DNA from: Paramagnetospirillum caucaseum
GTDB lineage: Bacteria; Pseudomonadota; Alphaproteobacteria; Rhodospirillales; Magnetospirillaceae
Assembly (NCBI RefSeq): GCF_000342045.1
Contig: NZ_AONQ01000037.1
Span: forward strand, 1-46,114
Direction: 5' to 3'
Length of the DNA: 46,114 bases
In this document: one piece after another, positions 31,974-39,953 of the stretch
How the letters are laid out: each line of letters opens with the position of its first letter
How positions within the stretch are numbered: the first letter of the stretch is position 1
Position numbers and translations under genes: made by a program
Notes under the pieces: generated by a model
Told to the model about the DNA's origin: nothing
Seen by the model: only the letters and a program-made list of their open reading frames with translations
Database searches by the model: none

Positions 31974-32470
31974 TGGGGGCACGCCCTGACCGCGTCACGG
32001 GGCAGATCGACCCGGACCTCTCCCTGCATCATGTTCATCAGCACCACGACTCTCTCGCTGTCTGTCAATTTCAGGAGGGTTCCGATCTGGTCGGCCAGGG
32101 GGCCGTCGATGACACGCACCTGCTCGCCCGGCTGCGGGGTGGGCGGCATCCCGTCCACGATCAGCCCGCCGACCTCGCGCGAGCGGATGGCTTCGATCAC
32201 CTCTTCAGGCACCGGCAGGGGCGTCTCGCCCTGACAGACCAGATGGCTGACCCCGATGGTGGAGCGGATGGCCCGCCAGCGGCTGCTCTCGCTGTCCATG
32301 GAGACGAACAGATAGCGGGGGAACAGCGGGCGCAGAACTTTTTCCTCCCGTCCGGCGTGCCGGCGGGTGCGGCTGAAATGCGGGCAATAGGAGGTGAAGC
32401 CCTGGCGCCCGAGATGGGTTTCGGCATTCCGTTCGGCATTGGGCTTGGTGTAGACCACGTACCAGCTCAT
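31970..32470 (-). CDS. NusG/RfaH-type transcription antitermination protein
   Basis: 166 aa, RfaH size. SWYVVYTKPNAERNAETHL begins the NGN domain, with LFPRYLFVSMD at about residue 50. The KOW region is PGEQVRVIDGPLADQIGTLLKL (about 112-133). It is a specialised paralogue rather than the housekeeping NusG, which lies with ribosomal genes. Such proteins bind elongating polymerase at operon leaders and allow it to read through long low-expression clusters. It overlaps the MarR-type gene and the radical SAM gene by 4 bp. Two leaders in the window (8973-8984, 35030-35041) carry ops-like sequences it might use. Confidence 0.89.
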   Translation of the reverse strand: MSWYVVYTKPNAERNAETHLGRQGFTSYCPHFSRTRRHAGREEKVLRPLFPRYLFVSMDSESSRWRAIRSTIGVSHLVCQGETPLPVPEEVIEAIRSREVGGLIVDGMPPTPQPGEQVRVIDGPLADQIGTLLKLTDSERVVVLMNMMQGEVRVDLPRDAVRACPQ

Positions 32471-33126
32471 GAGGGGCCATCCTCGGGGCTTGCGCCGCGG
32501 TTCACGTGCAGGACGTGAAGCGTGAAGATCCGCTGCTCGGGGAAGGTCCGCCGCGCCAGTTCATAGGCCGCCTGGGTCTCCGGCATGGCGGTGATCAGCA
32601 CCGCGTCCACCGGCGGCAGTTCCCCGAAATTCCGCGCCACCGGAGCGCCGCAATCACCGGCGATGCCGTTTTCATCCAGGATGGCCACCACCTTGATGCC
32701 GGCGGCATGGGACACCAGTTCCGCCACGTCGGCCAGATCGCCCCCACCCACCAGGGCGATGCGGGTCCAGCCGTTCTCCTTGCACTTGGCGAAGGCCTCC
32801 AGGCATTGCAGCCGGGCATATTTCAGCAGCTTGAACGATTGCGACAGGTATTCCGCGGTCAGGCGGCCCTTCTCGCTGAGGCCCTGGGGTGTCAGGTAGT
32901 AGCAATAGCGCCGGGCCGGAGCCTGGGTGACCTTGATCAGCCCCTTCTTCAAGCAGCGCTTGAGATAGGAATTGACCAGCCCCAGGGCCACGTCCAGCTG
33001 GCTGGCGATGGAGCGCTGGGTCAGCTGGGAATCGCCGTGGACCGCCGTCAGGAGCCCCAGCATGATCTGGGAATCCTGGTCGAAGCGGGAGGCCAGAACC
33101 TCGTTGGTGTTGCCTGAATCGCGCAT
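32467..33126 (-). CDS. MarR/EPS-type winged-helix regulator fused to a Rossmann-like domain
   Basis: 219 aa from the ATG at 33126; the frame stays open to 33225, but a promoter (33144-33173) lies inside that extension, which favours the shorter start. Residues about 12-85 form a winged helix (LTQRSIASQLDVALGLVNSYLKRCLKKGLIKV) like the EPS-associated MarR family. The C-terminal 85 residues are a Rossmann-like domain (RIALVGGGDLADVAELV, VVAILDEN) resembling the N-terminal half of PglD/NeuD. Small metabolite or nucleotide sensing by that domain is a reasonable guess. It is the first gene of the operon and probably controls it. Confidence 0.84.
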   Translation of the reverse strand: MRDSGNTNEVLASRFDQDSQIMLGLLTAVHGDSQLTQRSIASQLDVALGLVNSYLKRCLKKGLIKVTQAPARRYCYYLTPQGLSEKGRLTAEYLSQSFKLLKYARLQCLEAFAKCKENGWTRIALVGGGDLADVAELVSHAAGIKVVAILDENGIAGDCGAPVARNFGELPPVDAVLITAMPETQAAYELARRTFPEQRIFTLHVLHVNRGASPEDGPS

Positions 33127-33143
33127 GGGGTTCACGGCCCAAG

Positions 33144-33173
33144 CTTCTAGCGCGTTCACCCGATGAACGTCAA
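33144..33173 (-). promoter_or_regulatory. Promoter with internal operator for the regulator/antiterminator operon
   Basis: TTGACG (33173-33168), an 18-bp spacer, then TAGAAG (33149-33144). The inverted repeat CGTTCA-N5-TGAACG (33169-33153) lies between the boxes. Block and spacing match the neuD promoter at 9033-9062. Transcription would begin near 33137, leaving about 11 untranslated bases. Position in front of a winged-helix gene suggests autoregulation. Confidence 0.65.
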
Positions 33174-33185
33174 GCGATCCCGCCA

Positions 33186-33215
33186 TTGCTGACCGACGGA
33201 TTGAGGGGCTATAAC
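33186..33215 (+). promoter_or_regulatory. Candidate divergent promoter for asnB2
   Basis: TTGCTG (33186-33191), 18 bp, TATAAC (33210-33215) on the plus strand, with AGGA at 33236-33239 and the asnB2 ATG at 33252. The -35 is poor and the -10 good. It starts 13 bp from the operator-bearing minus-strand promoter, so one bound regulator could affect both directions. Confidence 0.4.
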
Positions 33216-33251
33216 CCTTCACCAAATCATTTGCCAGGATACGATCAAGCC

Positions 33252-35003
33252 ATGTGCGGCATCGCGGCCATCCTTGCCGGGTCGTCGGCCTCAGTTCCGG
33301 TGGACGGGGGCGAGCTGCTGCGCATGCGCGAGCGCATGATTGCGCGCGGCCCCGACGGGGCGGGGTTGTGGCTGTCGCCCCATGGGCTTGTGGGCCTGGC
33401 CCATCGCCGCCTGGCCATCCTGGATCTGTCCGAGGCCGGTGCCCAGCCGATGGCCTCGGAATGCGGGCGTTTCCGTCTGGTGTTCAACGGCGAGATCTAC
33501 AATCACCGGGAGCTGCGGGCGGGCCTGGAGGCCGAGGGCGCGCGCTTTCGTTCGCACAGCGACACCGAGGTGATCCTGGCGCTTTATGCCCGCCGGGGCC
33601 GCGCCATGCTGGATTCCCTGCGCGGCATGTTCGCCATCGCTCTGTGGGACGAGGAAAAGCAGGGCCTGCTGCTGGCGCGGGACCATTTCGGCATCAAGCC
33701 GCTCTATGTGGCCGATGACGGCAGGACGTTGCGGGCCGCCTCGCAGGTCAAGGCGCTGCTGGCCGGCGGGGGCATCGGCACCGCGCCCGATCCGGCGGGG
33801 CATGCCGGTTTCTTCCTGTGGGGGCATGTGCCCGAGCCCCATACCCTCTATCGCGCCATTCGTCCGCTGCCGGCGGGGTCGTGGCTGTGGGCCGGGGCTG
33901 ATGGACGCCGCGACGAGGGGCGGTTCTTCGATTTCCGCCGGGAACTGGCCGACGCAAGGGCTGGGCAAGGCGACCTGCGCGCCGCCCTGGCCGAGAGCGT
34001 GCGCCTGCATCTGGAGGCCGACGTGCCGGTGGGCGTGTTCCTGTCGGCGGGCCTGGATTCCACCACCCTGGCCGCCCTGGCCCGCGAGGCCGCACCGCTG
34101 GCGCCGCGCACCGTGACTCTGGGCTTCGCCGAGTTCGAGGGCTCGGCGCGGGACGAGGTGCCGCTGGCCGAGCTGGTGGCCGCCCATTACGGCACCGATC
34201 ACCAGACCCACCGGGTGACCGGGGCCGAGTTCGCCGCCTGCCGCGACCGGATTCTCGAGGACATGGACCAGCCCTCGGTGGACGGGGTCAACACCTGGTT
34301 CGTGGCCCGCGCCGCCGCCCGCGCCGGCTTGAAGGTGGCGCTGTCCGGCCTGGGCGGCGACGAGCTGTTCGCCGGCTACAATGATTTCACCGCCATCCCC
34401 AAGCTGGTGCGGACCTTCCGGCCCTTCCAGGCCTTGCCCGGATTGGGCCGTCTGCTGCGCCAGGCCGCCCGGCCCTGGATCGGCCGCGTCACCTCGCCCA
34501 AGGCGGCGGGACTGGCCGAGTATGGCGGCCAGTGGGCGGGGGCCTATCTGCTGCGGCGCGGGCTGGTGATGCCCTGGGAGCTGGATAAAGTGCTCGATCC
34601 CGACATGGCGCGGGCCGGACTGGACGCGCTGGCGCCGCTCACTGCCCTTGGAGCGGCCAGCGATGGCATCGGTTCGGACCGGCTCAAGATCACGGCGCTG
34701 GAAACCGCCTTCTACATGCGCAACCAGCTATTACGCGATTCCGACTGGGCGGGCATGGCCCATTCCCTGGAGATCCGCACGCCTTTGGTGGATATCGGCC
34801 TGTTCCGCGCCGTCCTGCCGCTGATCATGGGCGCCGACCCGCCGGGCAAGCGCCAGATGGCCTGTTCCGCCCGCCCGCCCTTGCCCGCCCCGGTGATGGA
34901 GCGGGCCAAGACCGGCTTCTTCGTGCCGGTGGCTCAATGGCTGGGCGAGAAGGATCTGCGCGGCTGGGCCGGGCGGGTCTACCGGGCCTTTGGCCAACCA
35001 TAG
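33252..35003 (+). CDS. asnB: AsnB-type glutamine-dependent amidotransferase 2
   Basis: 583 aa from MCGIAA at 33252 (Cys2 becomes N-terminal); a longer upstream frame is rejected for that reason. The glutaminase part has RGPDGAG, FNGEIYN and HSDTEV. The synthetase part has [10 protein letters not shown] (Ala in place of the first Gly of SGGxDS), [12 protein letters not shown] and [12 protein letters not shown]. The C-terminal helix present in the other two copies is shorter here. It probably amidates a uronic-acid-type carboxylate using glutamine. It starts a plus-strand group continuing with gmhA and cysQ. Confidence 0.9.
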   Translation: MCGIAAILAGSSASVPVDGGELLRMRERMIARGPDGAGLWLSPHGLVGLAHRRLAILDLSEAGAQPMASECGRFRLVFNGEIYNHRELRAGLEAEGARFRSHSDTEVILALYARRGRAMLDSLRGMFAIALWDEEKQGLLLARDHFGIKPLYVADDGRTLRAASQVKALLAGGGIGTAPDPAGHAGFFLWGHVPEPHTLYRAIRPLPAGSWLWAGADGRRDEGRFFDFRRELADARAGQGDLRAALAESVRLHLEADVPVGVFLSAGLDSTTLAALAREAAPLAPRTVTLGFAEFEGSARDEVPLAELVAAHYGTDHQTHRVTGAEFAACRDRILEDMDQPSVDGVNTWFVARAAARAGLKVALSGLGGDELFAGYNDFTAIPKLVRTFRPFQALPGLGRLLRQAARPWIGRVTSPKAAGLAEYGGQWAGAYLLRRGLVMPWELDKVLDPDMARAGLDALAPLTALGAASDGIGSDRLKITALETAFYMRNQLLRDSDWAGMAHSLEIRTPLVDIGLFRAVLPLIMGADPPGKRQMACSARPPLPAPVMERAKTGFFVPVAQWLGEKDLRGWAGRVYRAFGQP

Positions 35004-35029
35004 AAATCTATTGCGCCGTTTCCCGCCCC

Positions 35030-35041
35030 GGAGGTAGCGTG
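35030..35041 (+). promoter_or_regulatory. Second ops-like element, in the gmhA leader
   Basis: GGAGGTAGCGTG, an 11/12 match to ops. GGTAGCGTGCCGG (35033-35045) is identical to the neuD leader element (8981-8969). The 12-mer GCGCCGTTTCCC precedes both (35013-35024; 9030-9019 on minus), with different spacing. The GGAGG could instead be a ribosome site for a GTG at 35039, so this call is weaker than the neuD one. Confidence 0.35.
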
Positions 35042-35077
35042 CCGGGCCTTGATTTTCCTGGAAAGAAGAGACCGACC

Positions 35078-35656
35078 GTGGACGCAGCCGCCTTTCTCGA
35101 CAACCAATTCGCCGAGCACCTGGATGCCGCCGCCGCCGCGCGCGCCGTGCTGGGGCCTGATTTCGCCCGCCTGTGCGATTCCTGCGTCGGCTCGCTCCGG
35201 GCCGGCGGCAAGATCATGCTGTTCGGCAATGGCGGCTCCGCCGCCGATGCCCAGCATCTGGCCGCCGAGTTGGTGATCCGCTACCGCTACAACCGCAAGG
35301 CCATCGCCGCCATCGCGCTGTCCACCGACACCTCGACGCTGACCGCCTGCGCCAACGACTTCTCCTACGAGGAGATCTTCTCGCGCCAGATCGAGGCGCT
35401 GCTCCGGCCCGGCGACGTGGCCTTGGGCATCACCACCTCGGGCCAGAGCCCCAACGTCATCAAGGCCCTGGAAGTGGCCCGCGAGATGGGCGGCATCGCC
35501 GCCGGCTTCGCCGGGCGCGACGGCGGCAAGATGAAGGGTCTGGCCGATCCTCTGCTGATCGTGCCGTCCAACGTCACCGCCCGCATCCAGGAAATGCACA
35601 TCCTGCTGGGCCATGCCCTGTGCGATGTCATCGAGCGGACCCTGACCCCGCAATGA
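35078..35656 (+). CDS. gmhA: Sedoheptulose-7-phosphate isomerase (GmhA)
   Basis: 192 aa from a GTG at 35078, exactly the usual GmhA length and alignment (GNGGS at residues 50-54). An in-frame GTG at 35039 with GGAGG upstream would add 13 residues. The SIS fold signatures [33 protein letters not shown] and [15 protein letters not shown] are present. It makes D-glycero-D-manno-heptose-7-phosphate, the first step to ADP- or GDP-heptose. It overlaps cysQ by 4 bp. A GT9 heptosyltransferase-type gene lies at 44640. Confidence 0.91.
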   Translation: MDAAAFLDNQFAEHLDAAAAARAVLGPDFARLCDSCVGSLRAGGKIMLFGNGGSAADAQHLAAELVIRYRYNRKAIAAIALSTDTSTLTACANDFSYEEIFSRQIEALLRPGDVALGITTSGQSPNVIKALEVAREMGGIAAGFAGRDGGKMKGLADPLLIVPSNVTARIQEMHILLGHALCDVIERTLTPQ

Positions 35657-36417
35657 GCGCGCTCGACCAATCCGACATGGGCTTTCTCGTCGAGCTGGCC
35701 GACCGGGCCGGGGCCGAGATCATGGAGATCTATGCCGGCGACATCGCCGTGGCGGAAAAGGAAGACCGCTCGGTGGTGACCAAGGCCGACACCGCCGCCG
35801 AGGCGGTGATCCTGGCGGGCCTCGCCCAGCGCTTCGCCGCCATTCCCGTGGTGGCCGAGGAATCGGTGGCCGCCGGCAAGATCCCCGAGGTGGCCGACCG
35901 CTTCTTCCTGGTCGATCCCCTGGACGGCACCCGCGAGTTCATCTCGCGCAATGGCGAGTTCACCGTCAACATCGCCCTGGTGGAGAACGGCGTGCCGGTG
36001 GCCGGGGTGGTCACCCTGCCGGCGCTGGGCATCGCCTATTGGACGTCGGGCGACGGCACGGCCTGGCGCCGCGACAAGGACGGCACGCGGGCCGTTTCCT
36101 GCCGCGCCGTGCCGCCGGAGGGCGCCTCGGTGGTGGCCAGCCGCTCGCACCGCGATGCCGAGACCGATGCCTTCATCGCCACCATCAAGGTCAAGGAACT
36201 GGTCTCGGCGGGATCGTCCCTGAAGTTCTGCCGCGTCGCCGAGGGTTCCGCCGACGTCTATCCTCGCTTCGGCCGCACCATGGAATGGGACGTGGCCGCC
36301 GGCCATGCCGTCCTGGCCGCCGCCGGGGGAAGCGTGACCGGAGCGGACGGCTCGCCCTTCCGCTATGGCAAGCCGGGCTGGGACAACCGCGCCTTCATCG
36401 CCCGGGGGCGGGGTTAG
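35653..36417 (+). CDS. cysQ: 3'(2'),5'-bisphosphate nucleotidase (CysQ)
   Basis: 254 aa from the ATG at 35653, overlapping the gmhA stop. VTKADTAAE, the metal site [11 protein letters not shown] and the C-terminal [10 protein letters not shown] are hallmarks of the lithium-sensitive FIG-type phosphatases. CysQ removes the 3' phosphate of PAP, the by-product of PAPS-using sulfotransferases, and keeps it from inhibiting them. A sulfotransferase lies at 1688-2611, which gives a reason for cysQ in a glycan cluster. Related inositol monophosphatase activity is possible but REFIS after DGT favours CysQ. Confidence 0.9.
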   Translation: MSALDQSDMGFLVELADRAGAEIMEIYAGDIAVAEKEDRSVVTKADTAAEAVILAGLAQRFAAIPVVAEESVAAGKIPEVADRFFLVDPLDGTREFISRNGEFTVNIALVENGVPVAGVVTLPALGIAYWTSGDGTAWRRDKDGTRAVSCRAVPPEGASVVASRSHRDAETDAFIATIKVKELVSAGSSLKFCRVAEGSADVYPRFGRTMEWDVAAGHAVLAAAGGSVTGADGSPFRYGKPGWDNRAFIARGRG

Positions 36418-36435
36418 CCCCCGTTTCCCAGCGCC

Positions 36436-37623
36436 ATGGCCGGACGCTCCGTCCTCATCCTCACCCAGCCGCCCTTCGAGGGCGGGGTGCCGGCCAAGAC
36501 CCGCATCCTCTGCCGCCATCTGCGTGCCCTGGGCCATGAGGTGAGGGTGGCGTGGTACGCCACCTTCGCCCATGACCCGGACCTCAATGTTCCGTCCTGG
36601 CGGTTGGGGCGCGGATGGCCGGCAAGCCGGGCGCAGACCTGCTTCGGCGATTTTCCCGGCATCGCGGTGGGGGCGTTCCTGCCCGAGCTGGAAGCGCCTT
36701 ATTACATTCCCAATGGCGAGTGGCGGCGGCTGATCGCCGCCCATGACCGCCACATCGCCGTGGGCGGCCCGCCGCTGGTTGGGAACCTGCTGGCGACCAC
36801 GGGAACACCGGGGCTGCTGTGGTGCGCCAGCGACCTCGAGTCCGACCGCAAGGACCGGGTGGCGGCCATGGGCCTGGGCCGCCGTCTGGTGCATGATCTG
36901 GTCACCAGGCCCTGGGTGCGGGCGCAGCAATCCAGGGTGCTCGGCACCTTGGGGCGGGTGATGGGGGTCAGTTCCTACACCATCGGGCAGTTGCAAGCCC
37001 ATGGCTGCCCGGCGGAGCGGCTGCGCCGCCTGCCCATTCCCGTGGACACTTCGGTCTTCGTCCCCCCCGCCGTCCCGCTGCCCTCGGGTGTGCTGGGCTT
37101 CGCCGCCCGCTTTGAGGACCCGCGCAAGAATCTTCCCCTGGCGCTGGAGAGTCTGGCGTGTCTGCGCCGTGACGGCGCCGACCTGCGTCTGCGCCTGGCC
37201 GGGGCGCGGCCTTCGGACTCCACCCTGGCCAGGGTGCGGGATCTGGGCCTCGAGGGGGCGGTGGAGTTCGTGGGCGAGTTGGGGCTCGATCAATTGCCGG
37301 CCTTCTACGCCGGCCTCGACCTGTTCGTGCTGCCCTCCCATCAGGAGGGCCTGTGCATCGCCGGGCTGGAGGCCATGGCCTGTGGCGTGCCGGTCATCTC
37401 CACCCGCTGCGGCGGACCGGAGGATTACGTGCGCGACGGCGAGACGGGATACTTGTGCGACGGCACGCCCCCCTCCATGGCCGCCGCCATCTCCCGCGCT
37501 CTGCCCGAGCGGCGGAGGTTGGGCGAGGGGGCACGGCTTGTGGCGGAAAGCGAATTCTCGCACACCGCCTTCGCCGCCGGGCTGGCCGAATCCTGGCGCG
37601 CCGTGTGGGGGGACCTGCCATGA
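36436..37623 (+). CDS. GT4-family glycosyltransferase
   Basis: 395 aa, GT-B fold. The N-terminal half has LTQPPFEGGVPAKTRIL with the Gly-rich acceptor loop. The C-terminal half has FAARFEDPRKNLPLALE and the nucleotide-sugar motif EGLCIAGLEAMACGVPVI (E-x7-E), followed by GGPEDYV. It adds a hexose or similar sugar in the cytoplasm; donor and acceptor are unknown. It overlaps the next gene by 4 bp. Confidence 0.88.
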   Translation: MAGRSVLILTQPPFEGGVPAKTRILCRHLRALGHEVRVAWYATFAHDPDLNVPSWRLGRGWPASRAQTCFGDFPGIAVGAFLPELEAPYYIPNGEWRRLIAAHDRHIAVGGPPLVGNLLATTGTPGLLWCASDLESDRKDRVAAMGLGRRLVHDLVTRPWVRAQQSRVLGTLGRVMGVSSYTIGQLQAHGCPAERLRRLPIPVDTSVFVPPAVPLPSGVLGFAARFEDPRKNLPLALESLACLRRDGADLRLRLAGARPSDSTLARVRDLGLEGAVEFVGELGLDQLPAFYAGLDLFVLPSHQEGLCIAGLEAMACGVPVISTRCGGPEDYVRDGETGYLCDGTPPSMAAAISRALPERRRLGEGARLVAESEFSHTAFAAGLAESWRAVWGDLP

Positions 37624-38645
37624 GGATCGTGCTGGTGGGCGAGGCCAACGAGGGCTCGCGCACGCCGCAGCGGCTGCGGGCGCTGCGCGACCTGGGCCAC
37701 GAGGTGACCATGGTGGCGACCACGCCGCCCGGCTGGCGCTACGAGACCAAACCGGGATTGCTGGAGCGGCTGCGCTATCGCCTGCGTCTGCCCGCCGATG
37801 CCGCCGGCGCCAATCAGGCCCTGCTGACTGCTGCCCAGGGGGCCGAATTGGTGATCCTCGACAATGCCCGTTCCATCCGCCCGGCCACGCTCCGCACCGT
37901 GCGCGAACGGGCGCCCGGAATCCGGCTGGTATGGTATTCCGAGGACGATTCCATGAATCCCATCCATCGCACCCGCTGGATGGAAGGCGCCATGGCGCTG
38001 TTCGACCTGTGGGTCACCACCAAGTCGTTCAACGCCGATCCGGGCGAAGTGCCGTCGCTGGGCGTGCGCCGGGTTCTGGTGGTGGACAATTCCTATTGCC
38101 CCCATGCCCATGCCCCCATCGATCCGGACGGGCGCTTCGCCGCCCAGGTCTCCTTCGTCGGCACCCATGAGGCGCCACGCGCCGCCGATCTGCTGGCCCT
38201 GGCCGAGGCGGGCATTCCGGTGCGGGTGTGGGGCAATGGCTGGGGCGGGCTGGCCGGGCGATCCCCCAATCTGCGTGTGGAGAACGCCCCGGTCTACGGC
38301 GACGATTACCGCCGGGTGGTGTGCTCGTCTTCCATCAACCTGTGCTTCCTGCGCAAGGGCAACCGCGACCGCCAGACCTGCCGCTCCCTGGAGATTCCCG
38401 CCATGGGCGGCTTCATGGCTCACGAGGACAGCGCCGAGGTGGCCCGCCTGCTGGCGCCCGACCGGGAAGCCGCCTATTTCGCCGATACGGCGGAATTGAT
38501 CGGCCAATGCCGCCGCTGGTTGGCCGATGACCAGGGCCGCCGGGCCGTGGCCGAGGCCGGTCGGCTCCGGGTCGAGGCCGATGGCCATTCCCATGCCCGG
38601 CGGTGGGCTCAGATCCTGGAAGAAGTCATACCGGCGAGCCACTGA
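37620..38645 (+). CDS. CgeB-like glycosyltransferase
   Basis: 341 aa from the ATG at 37620 (ATGA overlap); the longer frame upstream is an antiphase shadow of the GT4 gene. VSFVGTHEAPRAADLLALAEAG and RKGNRDRQTCRSLEIPAMGGFMAHEDS match the YkvP/CgeB-type glycosyltransferase C-terminal domain, where a conserved R...EI...GG segment binds the donor. WYSEDDSMNP sits in the N-terminal half. It is the last gene of this plus-strand group, with an inverted repeat 90 bp downstream. Confidence 0.82.
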   Translation: MRIVLVGEANEGSRTPQRLRALRDLGHEVTMVATTPPGWRYETKPGLLERLRYRLRLPADAAGANQALLTAAQGAELVILDNARSIRPATLRTVRERAPGIRLVWYSEDDSMNPIHRTRWMEGAMALFDLWVTTKSFNADPGEVPSLGVRRVLVVDNSYCPHAHAPIDPDGRFAAQVSFVGTHEAPRAADLLALAEAGIPVRVWGNGWGGLAGRSPNLRVENAPVYGDDYRRVVCSSSINLCFLRKGNRDRQTCRSLEIPAMGGFMAHEDSAEVARLLAPDREAAYFADTAELIGQCRRWLADDQGRRAVAEAGRLRVEADGHSHARRWAQILEEVIPASH

Positions 38646-38659
38646 TGTGCCTCGCCTTA

Positions 38660-38763
38660 TCGCCCTCAGTCGCCGGGCGCTCGCGCTCGGGCTTTCGCGG
38701 CATAAGCCGCGGCGGGCCTTGCCCTTGCCTTCTCACCGTCGAACTGAGAATTCAGTTCGACGG
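38660..38763. repeat. Intergenic repeat and bidirectional hairpins between convergent genes
   Basis: TCGCCCTCA-N2-CGCCGGGCG (38660-38679) is an 18/20 copy of the block at 21681-21700. CGCGGC-ataa-GCCGCG follows (38696-38711). Then comes a 12-bp perfect stem CCGTCGAACTGA-gaat-TCAGTTCGACGG (38736-38763) that overlaps the last codons of the minus-strand gene. This looks like a shared terminator region. Confidence 0.65.
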
Positions 38764-39953
38764 TTCGGCGGTATCACCTGCTCGAACACCTCTTCCAGCA
38801 AGGCGGCCTGCCCGTCCCAGCCATAGGCGGCAAGGCGTTCACCATCGGCGGGCACGGGGGCCTGGCGCCTGTCCCAGGCCTGGGACAGGGCGCGGGCCAG
38901 ATCCTCGGGCGTGGCGCAGCCGGTGAAATCCCCCGTCACCTGCCGGGCGATGGAATCGGCCTCCGGCCCGTCGGGCGGCAGGCAGAGGATGGGCCTGCCC
39001 ACGCATAACAGCTCGATCAGCTTGGAATGGAAGCGGTCATGATCGCCGATGCAGCAATAGAGATTGGCGAAGGAGGGCCGCTGCAGCGCCACCAGCTCGT
39101 CCTGGGGAAGCTGTCCCCGGATGTCCACGGCGCAGGGCAGGGAACGGGCCGCTTCCGCCACCTGCCGATGATCGGTTCCGGCATAGGTGAAGATGGTGCC
39201 GGGCCGCACCGCGCCCGCGATACCCGCCATCACCGCCGACAGGGTGGCGGGGGAATAGGTGCTGCCCGAAAGCGTCAGGCGGTCTTCCGCCGCGCCATGG
39301 GCGGGTTGGTCCAAGAGAGCCTGGGACACGCCGCTGTAGATCACCGTTCCGGGACAGGAAAAGCGCGGCCTCACATGGTCGAGATAGGAGCGCGCCAGGG
39401 CGGTCAGCCGGGCGGCATCGTTGAACCGCCAGGCGAGATAGGCGCGCAACGGCGCCGGGATGAAGACATCCCACTTGTCCTTGACGTCCATGACCCAGGG
39501 ACAGCCCGCCCGCCGGGCCAGGGAGCGGGCGATGATCCAGGCATCGGTATTGCCGAAGGTGCCCCACACCGCCTGGGGCCGGAAGTGTCCGGCCAGCACC
39601 GGCAGCAATGGCGCCACCCCCAGGCTCCAGTCGGGAAACACTCCACCGCGCGCGAGGTAAAGACCGGCGATGACCAGGGCGCGCAAGGGCCGGGGCAATC
39701 GTCCCTGGCGCAGCGCGTCCAGCAGAGGCACTCGCCGGGCTCGCGTGGAAACCATCAAGGGCCGGGTCCAGTCATGCTCCGCCAGACGCGCGACCAGGGT
39801 GGCGGGCTCGTCCCCTTCTCTCCCGGCTATGGCTTCGGTCAGCAGCACCACGTGGTGGCCGCGCCGGGCCAGGGCATGGGCGAATTCCCGCAGGCGGGCG
39901 GCGCCCACCAGGGGGGAATCGGGATGCAGGTGATTGACCAGCGCCAGCCTCAC
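38733..39953 (-). CDS. GT-B glycosyltransferase (GT4-like)
   Basis: 406 aa from a GTG at 39953 that overlaps the asnB3 stop (GTGA). VRLALVNHLHPDSPLVGAARL opens the acceptor half. VMDVKDKWDVFIPAPL, VIYSGVSQALLD and HDRFHSKLIELLCVGRPILCLPP are in the positions of GT4 donor-half motifs, with KLIE replacing the usual E-x7-E. The last residues (RRTEFSVRR) are encoded by the terminator stem and may be an extension of little importance. It probably acts with asnB3 on one branch of the glycan. Confidence 0.82.
   Translation of the reverse strand: MRLALVNHLHPDSPLVGAARLREFAHALARRGHHVVLLTEAIAGREGDEPATLVARLAEHDWTRPLMVSTRARRVPLLDALRQGRLPRPLRALVIAGLYLARGGVFPDWSLGVAPLLPVLAGHFRPQAVWGTFGNTDAWIIARSLARRAGCPWVMDVKDKWDVFIPAPLRAYLAWRFNDAARLTALARSYLDHVRPRFSCPGTVIYSGVSQALLDQPAHGAAEDRLTLSGSTYSPATLSAVMAGIAGAVRPGTIFTYAGTDHRQVAEAARSLPCAVDIRGQLPQDELVALQRPSFANLYCCIGDHDRFHSKLIELLCVGRPILCLPPDGPEADSIARQVTGDFTGCATPEDLARALSQAWDRRQAPVPADGERLAAYGWDGQAALLEEVFEQVIPPNRRTEFSVRR

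Noticed and set aside
33127-33225. Longer start for the MarR-type regulator
   Set aside because: The added 33 codons would contain the -35/-10 and operator of its own promoter, which matches a second site; the ATG at 33126 is preferred.
35039-35077. GTG at 35039 as the gmhA start
   Set aside because: Though preceded by GGAGG, the spacing is short (4 bases), and GmhA length and alignment fit the GTG at 35078; kept as an alternative.
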